64,000 nucleotides of DNA from positions 4,264,001 to 4,328,000 of the forward strand of contig NZ_CP118607.1 of NCBI RefSeq assembly GCF_028898945.1. The letters are read 5' to 3'. The translations under genes were made by a program, and so were the position numbers. This document shows, piece after piece, positions 43,981 to 53,763 of the stretch (positions within the stretch are counted from its first letter, which is position 1; each line of letters begins with the position of its first letter). A model generated the notes under the pieces. That model did no database searches and was not told where the DNA came from. It saw only the letters and a program-made list of their open reading frames with translations. Origin of the DNA: Pseudomonas sp. PSKL.D1 (GTDB lineage Bacteria > Pseudomonadota > Gammaproteobacteria > Pseudomonadales > Pseudomonadaceae).

Positions 43981-44148
43981 ATGCCCTGGTATGCCTGGCT
44001 GATACTGATAATAGCCCTCGGCTCGATTGTCGGCGGGTTGATGATGCTGCGGGACACGGCCAAAAAGCTGCCGCTGACCGAAGAGCAATTGCGCAAGGTG
44101 CATGAACGTAACGCCGAGGCCGATGCCAAGGATGCGCAAGACCGTTGA
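43981..44148 (+). CDS. DUF2897-family small membrane protein
   Basis: A 55-residue protein starting MPWYAWLILIIALGSIVGGL. It has one N-terminal membrane helix followed by a charged cytoplasmic tail (TAKKLPLTEEQLRKVHERNA). It matches the DUF2897 family, small proteins found next to pyrF in pseudomonads. The frame extends far upstream through pyrF antisense and is truncated here to ATG 43981, which follows GAAGGAGAACGACA. Function unknown. Confidence 0.82.
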   Translation: MPWYAWLILIIALGSIVGGLMMLRDTAKKLPLTEEQLRKVHERNAEADAKDAQDR

Positions 44149-44196
44149 GGCACGATCGCGGGCGGTGCGCTGCCCGCGAACAGGCGCCCGGCCCGA

Positions 44197-44520
44197 TTAC
44201 TCCACCATCACCTTGGCGCGGTTACGTTCCAGTAATGCGTTGCCAATCCCCTTTATCTCCAGCAATTCATCCACCGTTTGAAACGGCCCGTGAGCCTCGC
44301 GGTAAGCCACGATCGCTTCGGCCTTGGCCTTGCCGATGCCGTTGAGCTCCCGCTGCAAGGTTGCCGCATCGGCCGTGTTCAGGTTAAGCCGAGCATCCGC
44401 TGCCTCCATCTGGCTTACCACCGGCACCGGCTCCTTCACCGCCTCTGGCGTGGCATGCACGGCAAACGAAATCCCCGCGAACAACGGCAACAGCAGGTAA
44501 TTGAGTACGGTATTGCGCAT
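44197..44520 (-). CDS. ComEA-family helix-hairpin-helix DNA-binding protein
   Basis: A 107-residue secreted protein. A signal peptide (MRNTVLNYLLLPLFAGISFAVHA) is followed by a short linker rich in glutamate and proline. The tandem HhH domain (residues 48-105) reads LNLNTADAATLQRELNGIGK, AKAEAIVAYREAHGPFQTVD and LLEIKGIGNALLERNRAKV. ComEA binds double-stranded DNA in the periplasm during natural transformation, though these short versions are widespread in non-competent pseudomonads. ATG 44520 was preferred over 44529. Confidence 0.9.
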   Translation of the reverse strand: MRNTVLNYLLLPLFAGISFAVHATPEAVKEPVPVVSQMEAADARLNLNTADAATLQRELNGIGKAKAEAIVAYREAHGPFQTVDELLEIKGIGNALLERNRAKVMVE

Positions 44521-44639
44521 AACGGTCACTCCTGTGAGTTGGGTTTGCTTGCAGCGGTTTCCGTCGCTGCACCCTCACGCTAGCCGCTAAGGCCCAACCT
44601 TCCCACCCCGCAATCGTTACCGAATCTGAAAAGATCGAG

Positions 44640-44735
44640 CACCGCTGTGCGGCGCATCGCGGATAAATCCGCTCCTACAGCCATGCGCGCCACCTGGTAG
44701 GAGCGGATTTATCCGCGATGCACCGCACAGCGGTG
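44640..44735. repeat. REP pair with extended arms
   Basis: CACCGCTGTGCGGCGCATCG ... TGCACCGCACAGCGGTG. The arms extend past the REP core into CACCGCTGTGCGG, with one mismatch, giving about 38 bp per arm. Confidence 0.87.
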
Positions 44736-44981
44736 CCCCTCTCAACACTTCCCCCCAAAACCCGACATACGGCATCTCCCACAAAAACCCCCGCTCCAAC
44801 TCCAACATGAAACACGATCAACGGCGAAAACCCCCGCATAACCGGCAGGAACTTTCTGCCCGAATCATGGTATTGCCTTGACGCTTATGCCATGCGGCGC
44901 TTAACCTCGCGTGCCTTAGAACATGGAAGTCTCCGGAACACACCCGGGCAAATTGCCTACGGGTTCGGGCCTTTCCTGAAG
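44736..44981. other. Upstream region of the capsule operon
   Basis: 246 bases between the REP element and the kpsM start used here. It is C-rich on the plus strand (AACACTTCCCCCCAAAACCC). TATTGCCTTGACGCTTATG near 44870 contains TTGACG, a possible -35 box, but no convincing -10 at 17 bases. I looked for a JUMPstart/ops element (GGCGGTAGC) and did not find one. The kpsM frame stays open back to 44892. Confidence 0.4.
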
Positions 44982-45821
44982 ATGAATCCGGCGTGCCTAG
45001 GCGCGCTGCTTTGCTTTGCGGTAAACATCTTGAAGCCTCGTTCCTCCCTCCAGATCCAAAAGTCGGTCATCTTCGCCCTCGTGCTGCGTGAAGCCCGCTC
45101 CCGCCTCGGCGACCGCCGCATGGGCGCCGTGTGGCTGCTGCTCGAACCCATCGTGCACCTGCTGATCTTCTCGTTGCTGTTCGGCTTGCTGCGCGGGCGC
45201 ACCGTTTCGGGCGTGGAATACCCGGTGTTCATCCTGGTGGGCATGGCGCCGTTCCTGCTTTACCGCAACACCGCCCTGCGCCTGATGGACAGCCTGCGCG
45301 AAAACCGCTCGCTGTTTGGCTACAAGCAGATCAAACCCCTCGACACCTACGTGGCCCGGGTGATCGTCGAAACCTGCATCGCCGCTACCGTGTACGCCAT
45401 CCTGGTGTTCGGTTTTGCCTGGTACGGCTTCGACATGTCCATCCACAGCCCGCTGCAATGGGTAGCCACGCTGGCGCTGGGCCTGTTGTTCGCCTTCGGC
45501 CTGGGCATGCTGCTGGCGCTGGTCACCCACGCCCTGCCCAGCCTGAAAATCGTCATCCGCATGGCGTTTTTCCCGCTGTACTTCATTTCGGGCGTGCTGA
45601 TGCCAGCCGCCTACCTGCCCCAGGCCATGATGCCGGTGCTGCTGCTCAACCCCTTCCTGCACATCCTCGAGCTGATTCGCGCCGAGGTGCTGCCGCACTA
45701 CACCCCGGTCGATGGCGTGTCCGTTACCTACGTAGTCGCCTTCACCCTGGTGCTGCTGTTCCTTTCGCTGGGTGCCTACCGCGCCCGCAGGATGCACCTG
45801 ATTTCCACCAAGAACGGTTAA
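44982..45821 (+). CDS. kpsM: Capsular polysaccharide ABC transporter, permease KpsM
   Basis: A 279-residue ABC-2 type permease with six predicted membrane helices. The start of the conserved domain QIQKSVIFALVLREARSRLG, then DRRMGAVWLLLEPIVHLLIF, is diagnostic of KpsM/CtrC/BexB transporters that export lipid-linked capsules. The later block FFPLYFISGVLMPAAYLPQA is conserved too. The start is uncertain: ATG 44892, ATG 44982 or an internal start are open. KpsM proteins usually are about 260 residues, so I used 44982. The ATPase KpsT follows 13 bases later. Confidence 0.9.
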   Translation: MNPACLGALLCFAVNILKPRSSLQIQKSVIFALVLREARSRLGDRRMGAVWLLLEPIVHLLIFSLLFGLLRGRTVSGVEYPVFILVGMAPFLLYRNTALRLMDSLRENRSLFGYKQIKPLDTYVARVIVETCIAATVYAILVFGFAWYGFDMSIHSPLQWVATLALGLLFAFGLGMLLALVTHALPSLKIVIRMAFFPLYFISGVLMPAAYLPQAMMPVLLLNPFLHILELIRAEVLPHYTPVDGVSVTYVVAFTLVLLFLSLGAYRARRMHLISTKNG

Positions 45822-45834
45822 CGGCAGGCCACCC

Positions 45835-46488
45835 GTGTTCGAGCTTAGAAACGTTACCAAGTCGTACCTCACGCCCAATGGCCGGCGGTATGTGTTCCGC
45901 AACCTGTCGCTGGCCATCCCGCCCGGCAAGAACATCGGCCTTATCGGGCGCAACGGTGCTGGCAAGTCCACCCTCATGCGCCTGCTGGGCGGTGCAGACG
46001 TGCCCGACTCCGGCACCATCGTCACCGACCGCAGCATCTCGTGGCCGGTGGGTTTGGCTGGTGGCTTCCAGGGCAGCATGACAGGGCGCGACAACATCAA
46101 GTTCGTGTGCCGCGTGTACGGCGCCACCGGCGAGGCCATGCGCGAAAAAATCCGCTACGTGCAGGAATTTGCCGAAATCGGCGACTGGATCGACGAACCC
46201 ATCAAAACCTACTCCTCCGGCATGCGCTCACGCGTGGCCTTTGGCCTGAGCATGGCGTTCGACTTCGATTACTACCTCATCGACGAAGTGATGTCGGTGG
46301 GTGATGCCCAGTTCAAGCGCAAGTGCGCCGACGTGTTCAAAGAGAAGTTGCAAAAGTCCAACGTGGTGCTGGTAACCCACTCCATGCCGGAAGTCGAAAA
46401 ACTCTGCGACATCGTGCTGCTGGTGCGTGACGGCGCCATCCAGGTGTACGAAGACGTCGCCGAAGGCATCAAGGCCTACAACAGCTGA
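45835..46488 (+). CDS. kpsT: Capsular polysaccharide ABC transporter, ATPase KpsT
   Basis: A 217-residue ATPase with a GTG start at 45835. Walker A GRNGAGKSTLMRLLGGADVP (residues 39-46 onward), ABC signature YSSGMRSRVAFGLSMAF, Walker B YYLIDEVMSVGD and the switch His in LVTHSMPEVEKL. The short length, and the SWPVGLAGGFQGSMTGRDNI segment between Walker A and the signature, are typical of KpsT-type capsule exporters rather than Wzt with a carbohydrate-binding tail. With KpsM it would move the finished lipid-linked glycan across the inner membrane. Confidence 0.93.
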   Translation: MFELRNVTKSYLTPNGRRYVFRNLSLAIPPGKNIGLIGRNGAGKSTLMRLLGGADVPDSGTIVTDRSISWPVGLAGGFQGSMTGRDNIKFVCRVYGATGEAMREKIRYVQEFAEIGDWIDEPIKTYSSGMRSRVAFGLSMAFDFDYYLIDEVMSVGDAQFKRKCADVFKEKLQKSNVVLVTHSMPEVEKLCDIVLLVRDGAIQVYEDVAEGIKAYNS

Positions 46489-46541
46489 CCCACCCTCTTC
46501 CACTTACAGCAGCACCGTTCCACATCAAGGATGCATCCAAT

Positions 46542-47648
46542 ATGAGCAGTACGGGTAACAAGAAGGGCTGGCGCCTGGCGTTGGCCATGGTGGTCCTGCC
46601 AATGATCCTGGCGGGCGTTTACTACGGCGTGTTTGCCGTTGACCGTTTTGTAAGCTCCGCCCAGGTGGTGGTGCGCCAGGACGGCAACAACCAGGGCGCC
46701 CAGGTGCCCGGCCTGGCCACCCTGCTGACCGGCGCCAACCCCGCCTCGCGTGAAGAAACCCTGTACCTGCGCGAATACATCACGTCGATGGACATGATGC
46801 TGCTGCTGGAAAACAAACTGCACTGGATTGAGCAATACGCCGCCCAGCGCAGCGACGTGTTCTTCTGGCTGGACAAAGACGCCCCGCGCGAAGACCTGCT
46901 TGAGTACTACCAGCGCATGGTCAGCGCCCACTACGACGAAACCACCGGCCTGCTGCGTGTAGAGGTGCAAGCCTTTACCCCGGAGCTTTCCGAGCAGATT
47001 TTGCGCGTAATCCTGCAGGCCAGTGAGCACTTCGTGAACGAAGTGAGCCACAACATTGCCCGCGAGCAAATGAAGTTTGCCCAAGGCGAACTGGAAAACG
47101 CCCGCCAGAACTACGCCAAGCGCAAAACCCAGCTGCTGACCTTCCAGAACGACAACAAGGTACTGGACGGCGGCAACACCGCGCAAAGCCGCGCCACCAT
47201 CATTGCCGACCTTGAAGGCCAGTACACCAAAGAGCAGGCCGCCCTGACCGAAATCAGCTTCAAGCTGCGCGCCGATGCACCACAAGTGCGCCAGCAAAAG
47301 CAAAAGGTAGAGGCCATTACCCAACAGCTGGCCAAAGAAAAACGCCTGCTGGTGTCGTCGCCGCAAGGTTCGCAGCTGAACGTGGTTGCCTCGCGCTACC
47401 AGCAGCTCACCCTGGACGCCGGCATTGCCGAAGAAACCTACAAAACCGCCGTGGCCGCGCTGGACAACGCCCGCATCGAAGCGAGCAAAAAAATCCGCAC
47501 GCTGGTCACCGTGGTTAGCCCCAACACCCCGCAACTGGCCCTGTACCCAGAGCGTTGGTACAACCTGGCAACCATTTTGCTGGGCCTGCTGATGCTGTAC
47601 GGCATCACCCGCTTCATTCTGGCTTCGATCGAGGATCATCGTGATTAA
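46542..47648 (+). CDS. kpsE: Capsule export inner-membrane protein KpsE (PCP-3)
   Basis: A 368-residue polysaccharide co-polymerase/adaptor. An N-terminal membrane helix (WRLALAMVVLPMILAGVYYG) is followed by a large periplasmic domain rich in coiled coil (AREQMKFAQGELENARQNYA, AITQQLAKEKRLLVSSPQGS). A C-terminal membrane helix comes after the proline-containing motif TPQLALYPERWYNLATILLG, the PCP signature. It links the KpsMT exporter to the outer-membrane KpsD channel. ATG 46542 is good. It overlaps the next gene by 8 bases. Confidence 0.92.
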   Translation: MSSTGNKKGWRLALAMVVLPMILAGVYYGVFAVDRFVSSAQVVVRQDGNNQGAQVPGLATLLTGANPASREETLYLREYITSMDMMLLLENKLHWIEQYAAQRSDVFFWLDKDAPREDLLEYYQRMVSAHYDETTGLLRVEVQAFTPELSEQILRVILQASEHFVNEVSHNIAREQMKFAQGELENARQNYAKRKTQLLTFQNDNKVLDGGNTAQSRATIIADLEGQYTKEQAALTEISFKLRADAPQVRQQKQKVEAITQQLAKEKRLLVSSPQGSQLNVVASRYQQLTLDAGIAEETYKTAVAALDNARIEASKKIRTLVTVVSPNTPQLALYPERWYNLATILLGLLMLYGITRFILASIEDHRD

Positions 47649-48732
47649 ATCCCTGGCTGTGTCCAAACGCGTCAACCTCAAACTGGCCGCACTGGCCCTG
47701 GCCACCCTGGGCCTGGCCGGCTGCGGCGGCACCCTGTCCGGTGCCGGCCCGTACAAGGGCGAGATCGAGAGCAAGAACGAGGCGTACAACCTCGTCGACA
47801 TCAACGCCACCACCATTGCCCCGTACATGTTCGGTGCAGCCCGCCCTGCCCTGGCCACCGTCACCAAGCCGGTATCGGCCGAAGTGCGCCTGGCCTCGGG
47901 TGACGTGCTGAACGTGCTGATTGCCGACACCGCGCCAGAAGGCTCCGCCCTGTTCGCCCCCCTGGCCACCGGCGGCACCCAGCTGAAAACCCGCGTCGAC
48001 ACCCAAGGCATGATTTCGCTGCCGTACGTGGGCCGCCAGTTTGTGGCCGGCATGACGCTGAACCAGGTTGAGCAGATGATCCGCGCCAAGCTCAAAGGCA
48101 TCACCACCGACGTGCAAACGCACGTAGAGCTGGTGGGTGACCTGTCTGGCTCGGTGCTGGTAGCCGGCGCGGTGAAAACCCCGGGCCGTTTCAGCACCCT
48201 GCAAGGGCCGCTGACCCTGCTGGACGCTGTTAACCAGGCAGGCGGGCCGGTGCTGGAGCCGCACCTGGTGAACGTGACCGTGCGTACCGGTAGCCAGGTG
48301 CAGCAGTTCAACTATGAGGACGTGCTGGCCGGCAACAACATGGTGCTGCGCCCGAACTCCGAAGTGGTGCTGGACCGTGCGCGTCAGCGGTTTGTGGCGA
48401 TGGGGGCTGTGGGTGAGCCTGGGTTGAAAGACCTGCCGAGCCAGAACACCAGCCTGCTGGATGCGCTGGGTAGCGTAGGTGGGTTGCGTGAGCAGAATGC
48501 GAACCCTGAAGGGGTGTTTGTGTTCCGCATGGCGGATGCGGCTAATGGCAAGCCTACTGTGCTGCGGCTGAACATGCGTGATCCGGCGGCGATTTTCTAT
48601 GCGCGGCAGATTGCGGTTAAGCCGGATGACACGATTTATGTGACCAACGCGGCGGTGTATGAGTGGCAGAAGGTTATTTCGCCGATTGTACAGACGATGT
48701 TGCTTGGTCGCGCCACTGGCGCTTATAACTGA
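47641..48732 (+). CDS. kpsD: Polysaccharide export outer-membrane lipoprotein (KpsD/Wza-like)
   Basis: A 363-residue OPX protein with a GTG start at 47641. A lipoprotein signal peptide ends in the lipobox LAGCGG (Cys near residue 28). The Poly_export domain (about 70-170) contains ASGDVLNVLIADTAPEGSAL and TQGMISLPYVGRQFVAGMTL. Two SLBB domains follow (VLVAGAVKTPGRFSTLQGPL; FVAMGAVGEPGLKDLPSQNT). It is closer in length to Wza/CtrA/BexD than to the larger E. coli KpsD, so the kpsD symbol is by operon position. It begins inside kpsE and ends 44 bases before the 1134-residue gene. Confidence 0.9.
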   Translation: MIKSLAVSKRVNLKLAALALATLGLAGCGGTLSGAGPYKGEIESKNEAYNLVDINATTIAPYMFGAARPALATVTKPVSAEVRLASGDVLNVLIADTAPEGSALFAPLATGGTQLKTRVDTQGMISLPYVGRQFVAGMTLNQVEQMIRAKLKGITTDVQTHVELVGDLSGSVLVAGAVKTPGRFSTLQGPLTLLDAVNQAGGPVLEPHLVNVTVRTGSQVQQFNYEDVLAGNNMVLRPNSEVVLDRARQRFVAMGAVGEPGLKDLPSQNTSLLDALGSVGGLREQNANPEGVFVFRMADAANGKPTVLRLNMRDPAAIFYARQIAVKPDDTIYVTNAAVYEWQKVISPIVQTMLLGRATGAYN

Positions 48733-48762
48733 TCAATTACTCACTGAGTATTCAACGGATTA

Positions 48763-48786
48763 GCCAGCCTCCTACATGAGGCTGGC
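48763..48786 (+). other. Intercistronic hairpin after kpsD
   Basis: A perfect 9-bp stem, GCCAGCCTC / GAGGCTGGC, with a 6-base loop (CTACAT). No T-run follows. It covers the ATG at 48776, so it may attenuate transcription or hide that start. A similar hairpin lies before the acyltransferase gene. Confidence 0.5.
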
Positions 48787-51700
48787 CAGAAGCTGCAGGG
48801 ACTTCCAGGTGCTAAACCAAATTTATCTGACCGCCGATTTCCTCGCCACCAAGGAAAGCGAACAGTCAAACAATATTCGCTGGTTCATCGACATTCTCAA
48901 ACGTCCACTTCAACAAGCGACTGGCCTGAATGGCCAAGAGTTTAAGAGTGCGATCTCAGAAAAAAATGGCTTTGTCAGAAGCCGATTTTTTGATGAGTCC
49001 GGCATTCAGTTTGACCCTAGCGAAATGCAGTTTGACTATAACGCTGAAATTGTCAGCGACCAGTCCATTAGCTACCTCAAAGAATTTATTTCGGAACAAA
49101 CGCTTGTAATTGGCTACGAACTCTCGCATGCCACTCGCACAGTTCTCGATCGCGCAAATATCACTTACATAGATATTTGGCTCCACCCAGTTCGCTACTT
49201 GGATGATGTGCTCTTTGCCTTCTTCTCCAATAATGAAGCAATAAACTCTTCGCTCAAAAGCTTCAACATGAGCGAGAACACATACTACTCGTATGCTGAT
49301 CGACTTCGCGTTCAAAACTATCGTGGCTTCAGACGCGCCAAGCTTGACCTGCAAGACAACTCTGCATTGTTTGTAGGGCAAACGCTGTATGACAAGGCCA
49401 TTTCTCTTAACGGCCGTATGCTTTCGCTTTTAGATTTCAAAGAGAAATTCTCTGAGCTCTGCAGCACACATGATCACGTCTACTACAGCAGACACCCTTT
49501 CGTTAAATCTGGCGATGAAGAAGTCATTTCATTCATTCAAAGATACAACAACGTTACAATCACTGAGGCACCTACATACTTCCTGCTCGCATCTGACGAA
49601 ATTAAAACCGTAGCATCAATCTCTTCGTCGGTTGTTCATGAAGCGAAGTATTTTTCAAAAAACACTGAATTCTACTTTAGACCCGTAATCAAAATCGGCA
49701 ATGAAGAAGACTGCTACTCATCTATATTCCAAGCATTCATGTTTGCACACTTCTGGGCTGATATCCTTTCCCCAGTGCTCAGTGTAAATTCTGTAGAAAA
49801 AACCGAGTACAACGATAGCAAAGATAAAATCCGGGATATGCTATCGTTCTACTGGGGATACAGAAATATTGACAAACTAGAAAGCTTGAAGCAGACCGTA
49901 GGTGCCCTCTACGAAAAAAAAAATAATGTAACCCCTATCAAGTCGATTGCTGCGGCCACCGACTGGCGCGCAGCAATCGATAAGGCCAGCGTAGTATCGT
50001 TCGATATTTTCGATACGCTAATCACTCGTAAGTACTACTTCCCGACTGATGTTTTCGCGTTCGCTGAAAATGATGCGCGCAAAGTAACCAACGGTAAAGT
50101 AAGAAACTTCCGAAACAATCGAATCTCCACTGAAACGAAGGTCAGAGAAGCCAAGCGACTATTGACAGGCGCTCAAGAAGTCACCACCGCCGAAGTCTAT
50201 GTCGAGTTGCAACGCACCTATGACCTGACAGACAGCGAGCGAGACGATCTTCTCAAGCTGGAGTTGGCGCATGAGTTCCAGATCAGCACTAGACGAGATG
50301 CTGGCTGGAGGATGTACAAGTATGCTCAAAAAATGGGCAAAGAAATAATTGCAGTGTCTGACATGACACATGACCATCAATTTATCTGCTCACTGCTAGA
50401 CAAAAGCGGATATACAGGACTCACTAAAGTCTATGTGTCATCTGATTATGGACTCAGAAAACATGAAGGCGAACTTTTTGACCACGTCATTACTGATCTA
50501 AAGGTCGGGCGCAGCGATGTAGTCCACATCGGTGACAATCCTCACGGAGACCTGAAATCAGCAGCAGAAAAAGGCCTCAATAGCATTCTGCTCCCTAGGT
50601 CAAGCGTGAACCTTGAAAAAGCAGCAGGTTATACGCATTTTATTCAAGAATTGAAAAGCTCTAAGACCGAGTTTGACTGTATACTTTTCTCAAAAATTGC
50701 GAGAAAGTTTTATGACAATTCCGCAACAGAAGTAAAACCTAAAACGCTGTTCAGCGGAAGCGCTTTTAACCTCGGCTTCGTCGGCATGGGCCCTGCTATT
50801 ACAGGCTTTGCAACTTGGATTTATTCTCAAGCGAAGTCTGCCGGAATCTCCGACATTTACTTCTTGTCCCGCGATGGTTTGATCGCGAAAAAAGTTTACG
50901 ACACGCTATTCTCAGACCAACTGGACGCTCCTAAATCGCACTACATCTATGCATCGAGACGTGCCGCAAGGGTTTCCTCAATATATTGTCTTGCAGACAT
51001 CTACGAAATTGCCAGCAAGCACATTTACGCCACAACGATCGGTCAATACCTATGGAGCAGGTTCGGGCTAGTAGAAGGGTCCGTTATCGCAGAAACACTT
51101 CAACAGTTTGGCTTCACTGATGAGTCTCACCCAATCGGTGCCAAATCAGACAAAAGTGCAATTCAGGATCTCTTAACTTTCCTGGCAAACGATATTTTGC
51201 TAGCTGCAAAGACCGAACGAGAAAACTATATTCGCTATCTGAATGACAACGGCGTTAGCGCCTCTAAGTCTTGCGCATTGGTAGATATTGGATATGCAGG
51301 CTCTATGCAGGCGGCCCTCCAGCGCATCACAGGAAAGGACTTCCTCGGTCTATATTTCGCCACTTTTTCCACAGCAAGAAATGAAGCGCTAGATGTATCC
51401 AGCATGAAAGGGTACGTAACCAACCTTTCCCCTGCTAATGGAACCGCCCATGGCATTCAAACTCATAGGTTCATCTATGAGTCTTTGTTCTGCGCGTCTC
51501 ATGGATCGTTTGTCTGCATCAAAGAAAACAACTCTCAGCTTGAGCCTGTATTTGATGACGGCGACAAAGATGAAGTACGCGACCGACTCATCACTCAAGT
51601 ACACGGCGGCATTGAAGCATTTGCCTACAACCTTAAACTTGAAACCTCAGATATTTCGGCTTTAAAAATCGAGCCAGAATCTGCCACACGAATTTTTGAT

Positions 51701-52180
51701 TACTGGTTGAAGTCCCCTACAATCGATGATGCACTCATTCTTGAGGGGCTACGCTTCCACGACCCTATCGCACCGAACTTAGAGCGCTTTGTAGTTCCAA
51801 TGCGGGAGGACAGAGCTGCCCCTAATATTGGTAAGGTTTGTGTCTGGCCTGAGGGCTTAAGAGCTATTCAGCGTTTAAAAGGGCCGAGCACGTCAAACGC
51901 TGGAGTCACAAATTCCGCAGCTCCGAAAGCGGCTACATCCAAAATCGCCACGACCGACACCCTGCAGAACGAAGTCGGCATAGACAGAAAAGCATTGCGG
52001 CCGACTAAACGAAATCTGGTCACTTGGCTGATTCACCCGATTGAATCACGAATCATCCTAAAAACTTGCTCCACGAAAAAAGTAGAGAAGTATATTCGAG
52101 ATCGAAAAAAATTCTTTGAGGACGCTAAAAAGCCCCTCGTCAGAAAATACGGAAGATATTCCACGCCATTCTTCTCATAA
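48776..52180 (+). CDS. 1134-residue multidomain capsule glycosyltransferase/HAD protein
   Basis: A very large soluble protein in three parts. (1) About 1-390: a GT-B-like domain with YYSRHPF (Tyr236-Pro241) and ISSSVVHEAKYF (Glu289), the pattern of Capsule_synth/GT99-type beta-Kdo transferases (KpsC/KpsS/WbbB group). (2) About 400-620: a HAD domain with SFDIFDTLITR (Asp410), AVSDMT, and IGDNPHGDLKSA (Asp587, Asp592). The usual second Asp of motif I is Phe412. (3) About 650-1000: a conserved region found with such HAD domains in polysaccharide loci (DIYFLSRDGLIAKKVYD, Asp700), then a linker and a basic C-terminus with KKFFEDAKKP. The coding DNA is AT-rich compared with flanks. A GTG start at 48809 is an alternative. 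Activity is inferred from motifs and context. Confidence 0.8.
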   Translation: MRLARSCRDFQVLNQIYLTADFLATKESEQSNNIRWFIDILKRPLQQATGLNGQEFKSAISEKNGFVRSRFFDESGIQFDPSEMQFDYNAEIVSDQSISYLKEFISEQTLVIGYELSHATRTVLDRANITYIDIWLHPVRYLDDVLFAFFSNNEAINSSLKSFNMSENTYYSYADRLRVQNYRGFRRAKLDLQDNSALFVGQTLYDKAISLNGRMLSLLDFKEKFSELCSTHDHVYYSRHPFVKSGDEEVISFIQRYNNVTITEAPTYFLLASDEIKTVASISSSVVHEAKYFSKNTEFYFRPVIKIGNEEDCYSSIFQAFMFAHFWADILSPVLSVNSVEKTEYNDSKDKIRDMLSFYWGYRNIDKLESLKQTVGALYEKKNNVTPIKSIAAATDWRAAIDKASVVSFDIFDTLITRKYYFPTDVFAFAENDARKVTNGKVRNFRNNRISTETKVREAKRLLTGAQEVTTAEVYVELQRTYDLTDSERDDLLKLELAHEFQISTRRDAGWRMYKYAQKMGKEIIAVSDMTHDHQFICSLLDKSGYTGLTKVYVSSDYGLRKHEGELFDHVITDLKVGRSDVVHIGDNPHGDLKSAAEKGLNSILLPRSSVNLEKAAGYTHFIQELKSSKTEFDCILFSKIARKFYDNSATEVKPKTLFSGSAFNLGFVGMGPAITGFATWIYSQAKSAGISDIYFLSRDGLIAKKVYDTLFSDQLDAPKSHYIYASRRAARVSSIYCLADIYEIASKHIYATTIGQYLWSRFGLVEGSVIAETLQQFGFTDESHPIGAKSDKSAIQDLLTFLANDILLAAKTERENYIRYLNDNGVSASKSCALVDIGYAGSMQAALQRITGKDFLGLYFATFSTARNEALDVSSMKGYVTNLSPANGTAHGIQTHRFIYESLFCASHGSFVCIKENNSQLEPVFDDGDKDEVRDRLITQVHGGIEAFAYNLKLETSDISALKIEPESATRIFDYWLKSPTIDDALILEGLRFHDPIAPNLERFVVPMREDRAAPNIGKVCVWPEGLRAIQRLKGPSTSNAGVTNSAAPKAATSKIATTDTLQNEVGIDRKALRPTKRNLVTWLIHPIESRIILKTCSTKKVEKYIRDRKKFFEDAKKPLVRKYGRYSTPFFS

Positions 52181-52198
52181 TAATTAAACCTTACTAAT

Positions 52199-52220
52199 CG
52201 GGAGAGTGAATTCTCTCCCG
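52199..52220 (+). other. Intercistronic hairpin before acyltransferase gene
   Basis: CGGGAGAG / CTCTCCCG, an 8-bp perfect stem with a 6-base loop, and no T-run. It comes just before the GAGG ribosome site of the next gene. Confidence 0.5.
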
Positions 52221-52232
52221 CTCGAGGTAGCG

Positions 52233-52856
52233 ATGAGTAGCTTTTCAAAAATCACCGGCATCGAAAATAACTCAATCTCCGTTGGATCCTCATCTAAAAT
52301 CCATGTTGATTGCGCAGTGGAGTTCAAAAAATTCCATAATGGCAGCGGCGGAGATAACAACCTCGTCCAGATTGGCGACAACTGCAATATCCGACTTTTA
52401 AAAGTCTCAATCCAGGGCATAGGAAACAAGCTTATAATTGGGGATAACTGCAAGCTTAATGGCGCGTTAAACATCGGAATAATTGGAACAAATAGAACGG
52501 TAACCATTGGCAGCAATTGCACCATCAACGGTGCATTTATAAACTGCAGAGATGAAGACATAGTCATTGGCAATGACTGCCTCTTCTCCAACGAAATTAA
52601 AATCCGCTCTTCGGACGCACACAAGATTTTTGACGCAGCTACGAAAGAACAAATCAACTCCCCTAAATCCCCGGTAACTATCGGAAACCATGTTTGGGTC
52701 GGCCAAGGTGTTTTTATTGGAAAAAATGCCGCCATTCCTGACGGATGTGTAGTGGGCACTCGCGCAGTTATCACCAAAAAATTCGAAGAACCCAACTGCA
52801 TTATTGGTGGAATCGGTGGTCGAGTAATACGGCAAGGCATTTACTGGGAACAGTAA
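52233..52856 (+). CDS. Hexapeptide-repeat acyltransferase
   Basis: A 207-residue left-handed beta-helix protein. Repeats of the form [IV]GxNxx appear through the middle (VQIGDNCNIRL, LIIGDNCKLNGALNIG, VTIGSNCTINGAF, IVIGNDCLFS), followed by the loop RSSDAHKIFDAATKEQINSP. The cofactor-binding coils TIGNHVWVGQGVFIGKNAAI end it. The catalytic His in SSDAHKIFD fits xenobiotic/galactoside acetyltransferases. It probably O-acetylates the capsular glycan using acetyl-CoA. ATG 52233 has GAGGTAGCG upstream. GTG 52206 would place the start inside the hairpin. The gene is AT-rich like its upstream neighbour. Confidence 0.88.
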   Translation: MSSFSKITGIENNSISVGSSSKIHVDCAVEFKKFHNGSGGDNNLVQIGDNCNIRLLKVSIQGIGNKLIIGDNCKLNGALNIGIIGTNRTVTIGSNCTINGAFINCRDEDIVIGNDCLFSNEIKIRSSDAHKIFDAATKEQINSPKSPVTIGNHVWVGQGVFIGKNAAIPDGCVVGTRAVITKKFEEPNCIIGGIGGRVIRQGIYWEQ

Positions 52857-52866
52857 ACGCTAATAG

Positions 52867-53739
<873 letters not shown>

Positions 53740-53763
53740 GTTTTGGCATCAAGGACCGTGAAC

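Noticed and set aside
44736..44981. JUMPstart/ops element for RfaH control upstream of kpsM
   Set aside because: I searched by eye for GGCGGTAGC and its variants and did not find it. No convincing sigma-70 -10 box was found either.
46476..48311. 611-codon minus-strand frame opposite kpsE/kpsD
   Set aside because: Antisense shadow. KpsE and KpsD-like proteins are well supported on the plus strand.
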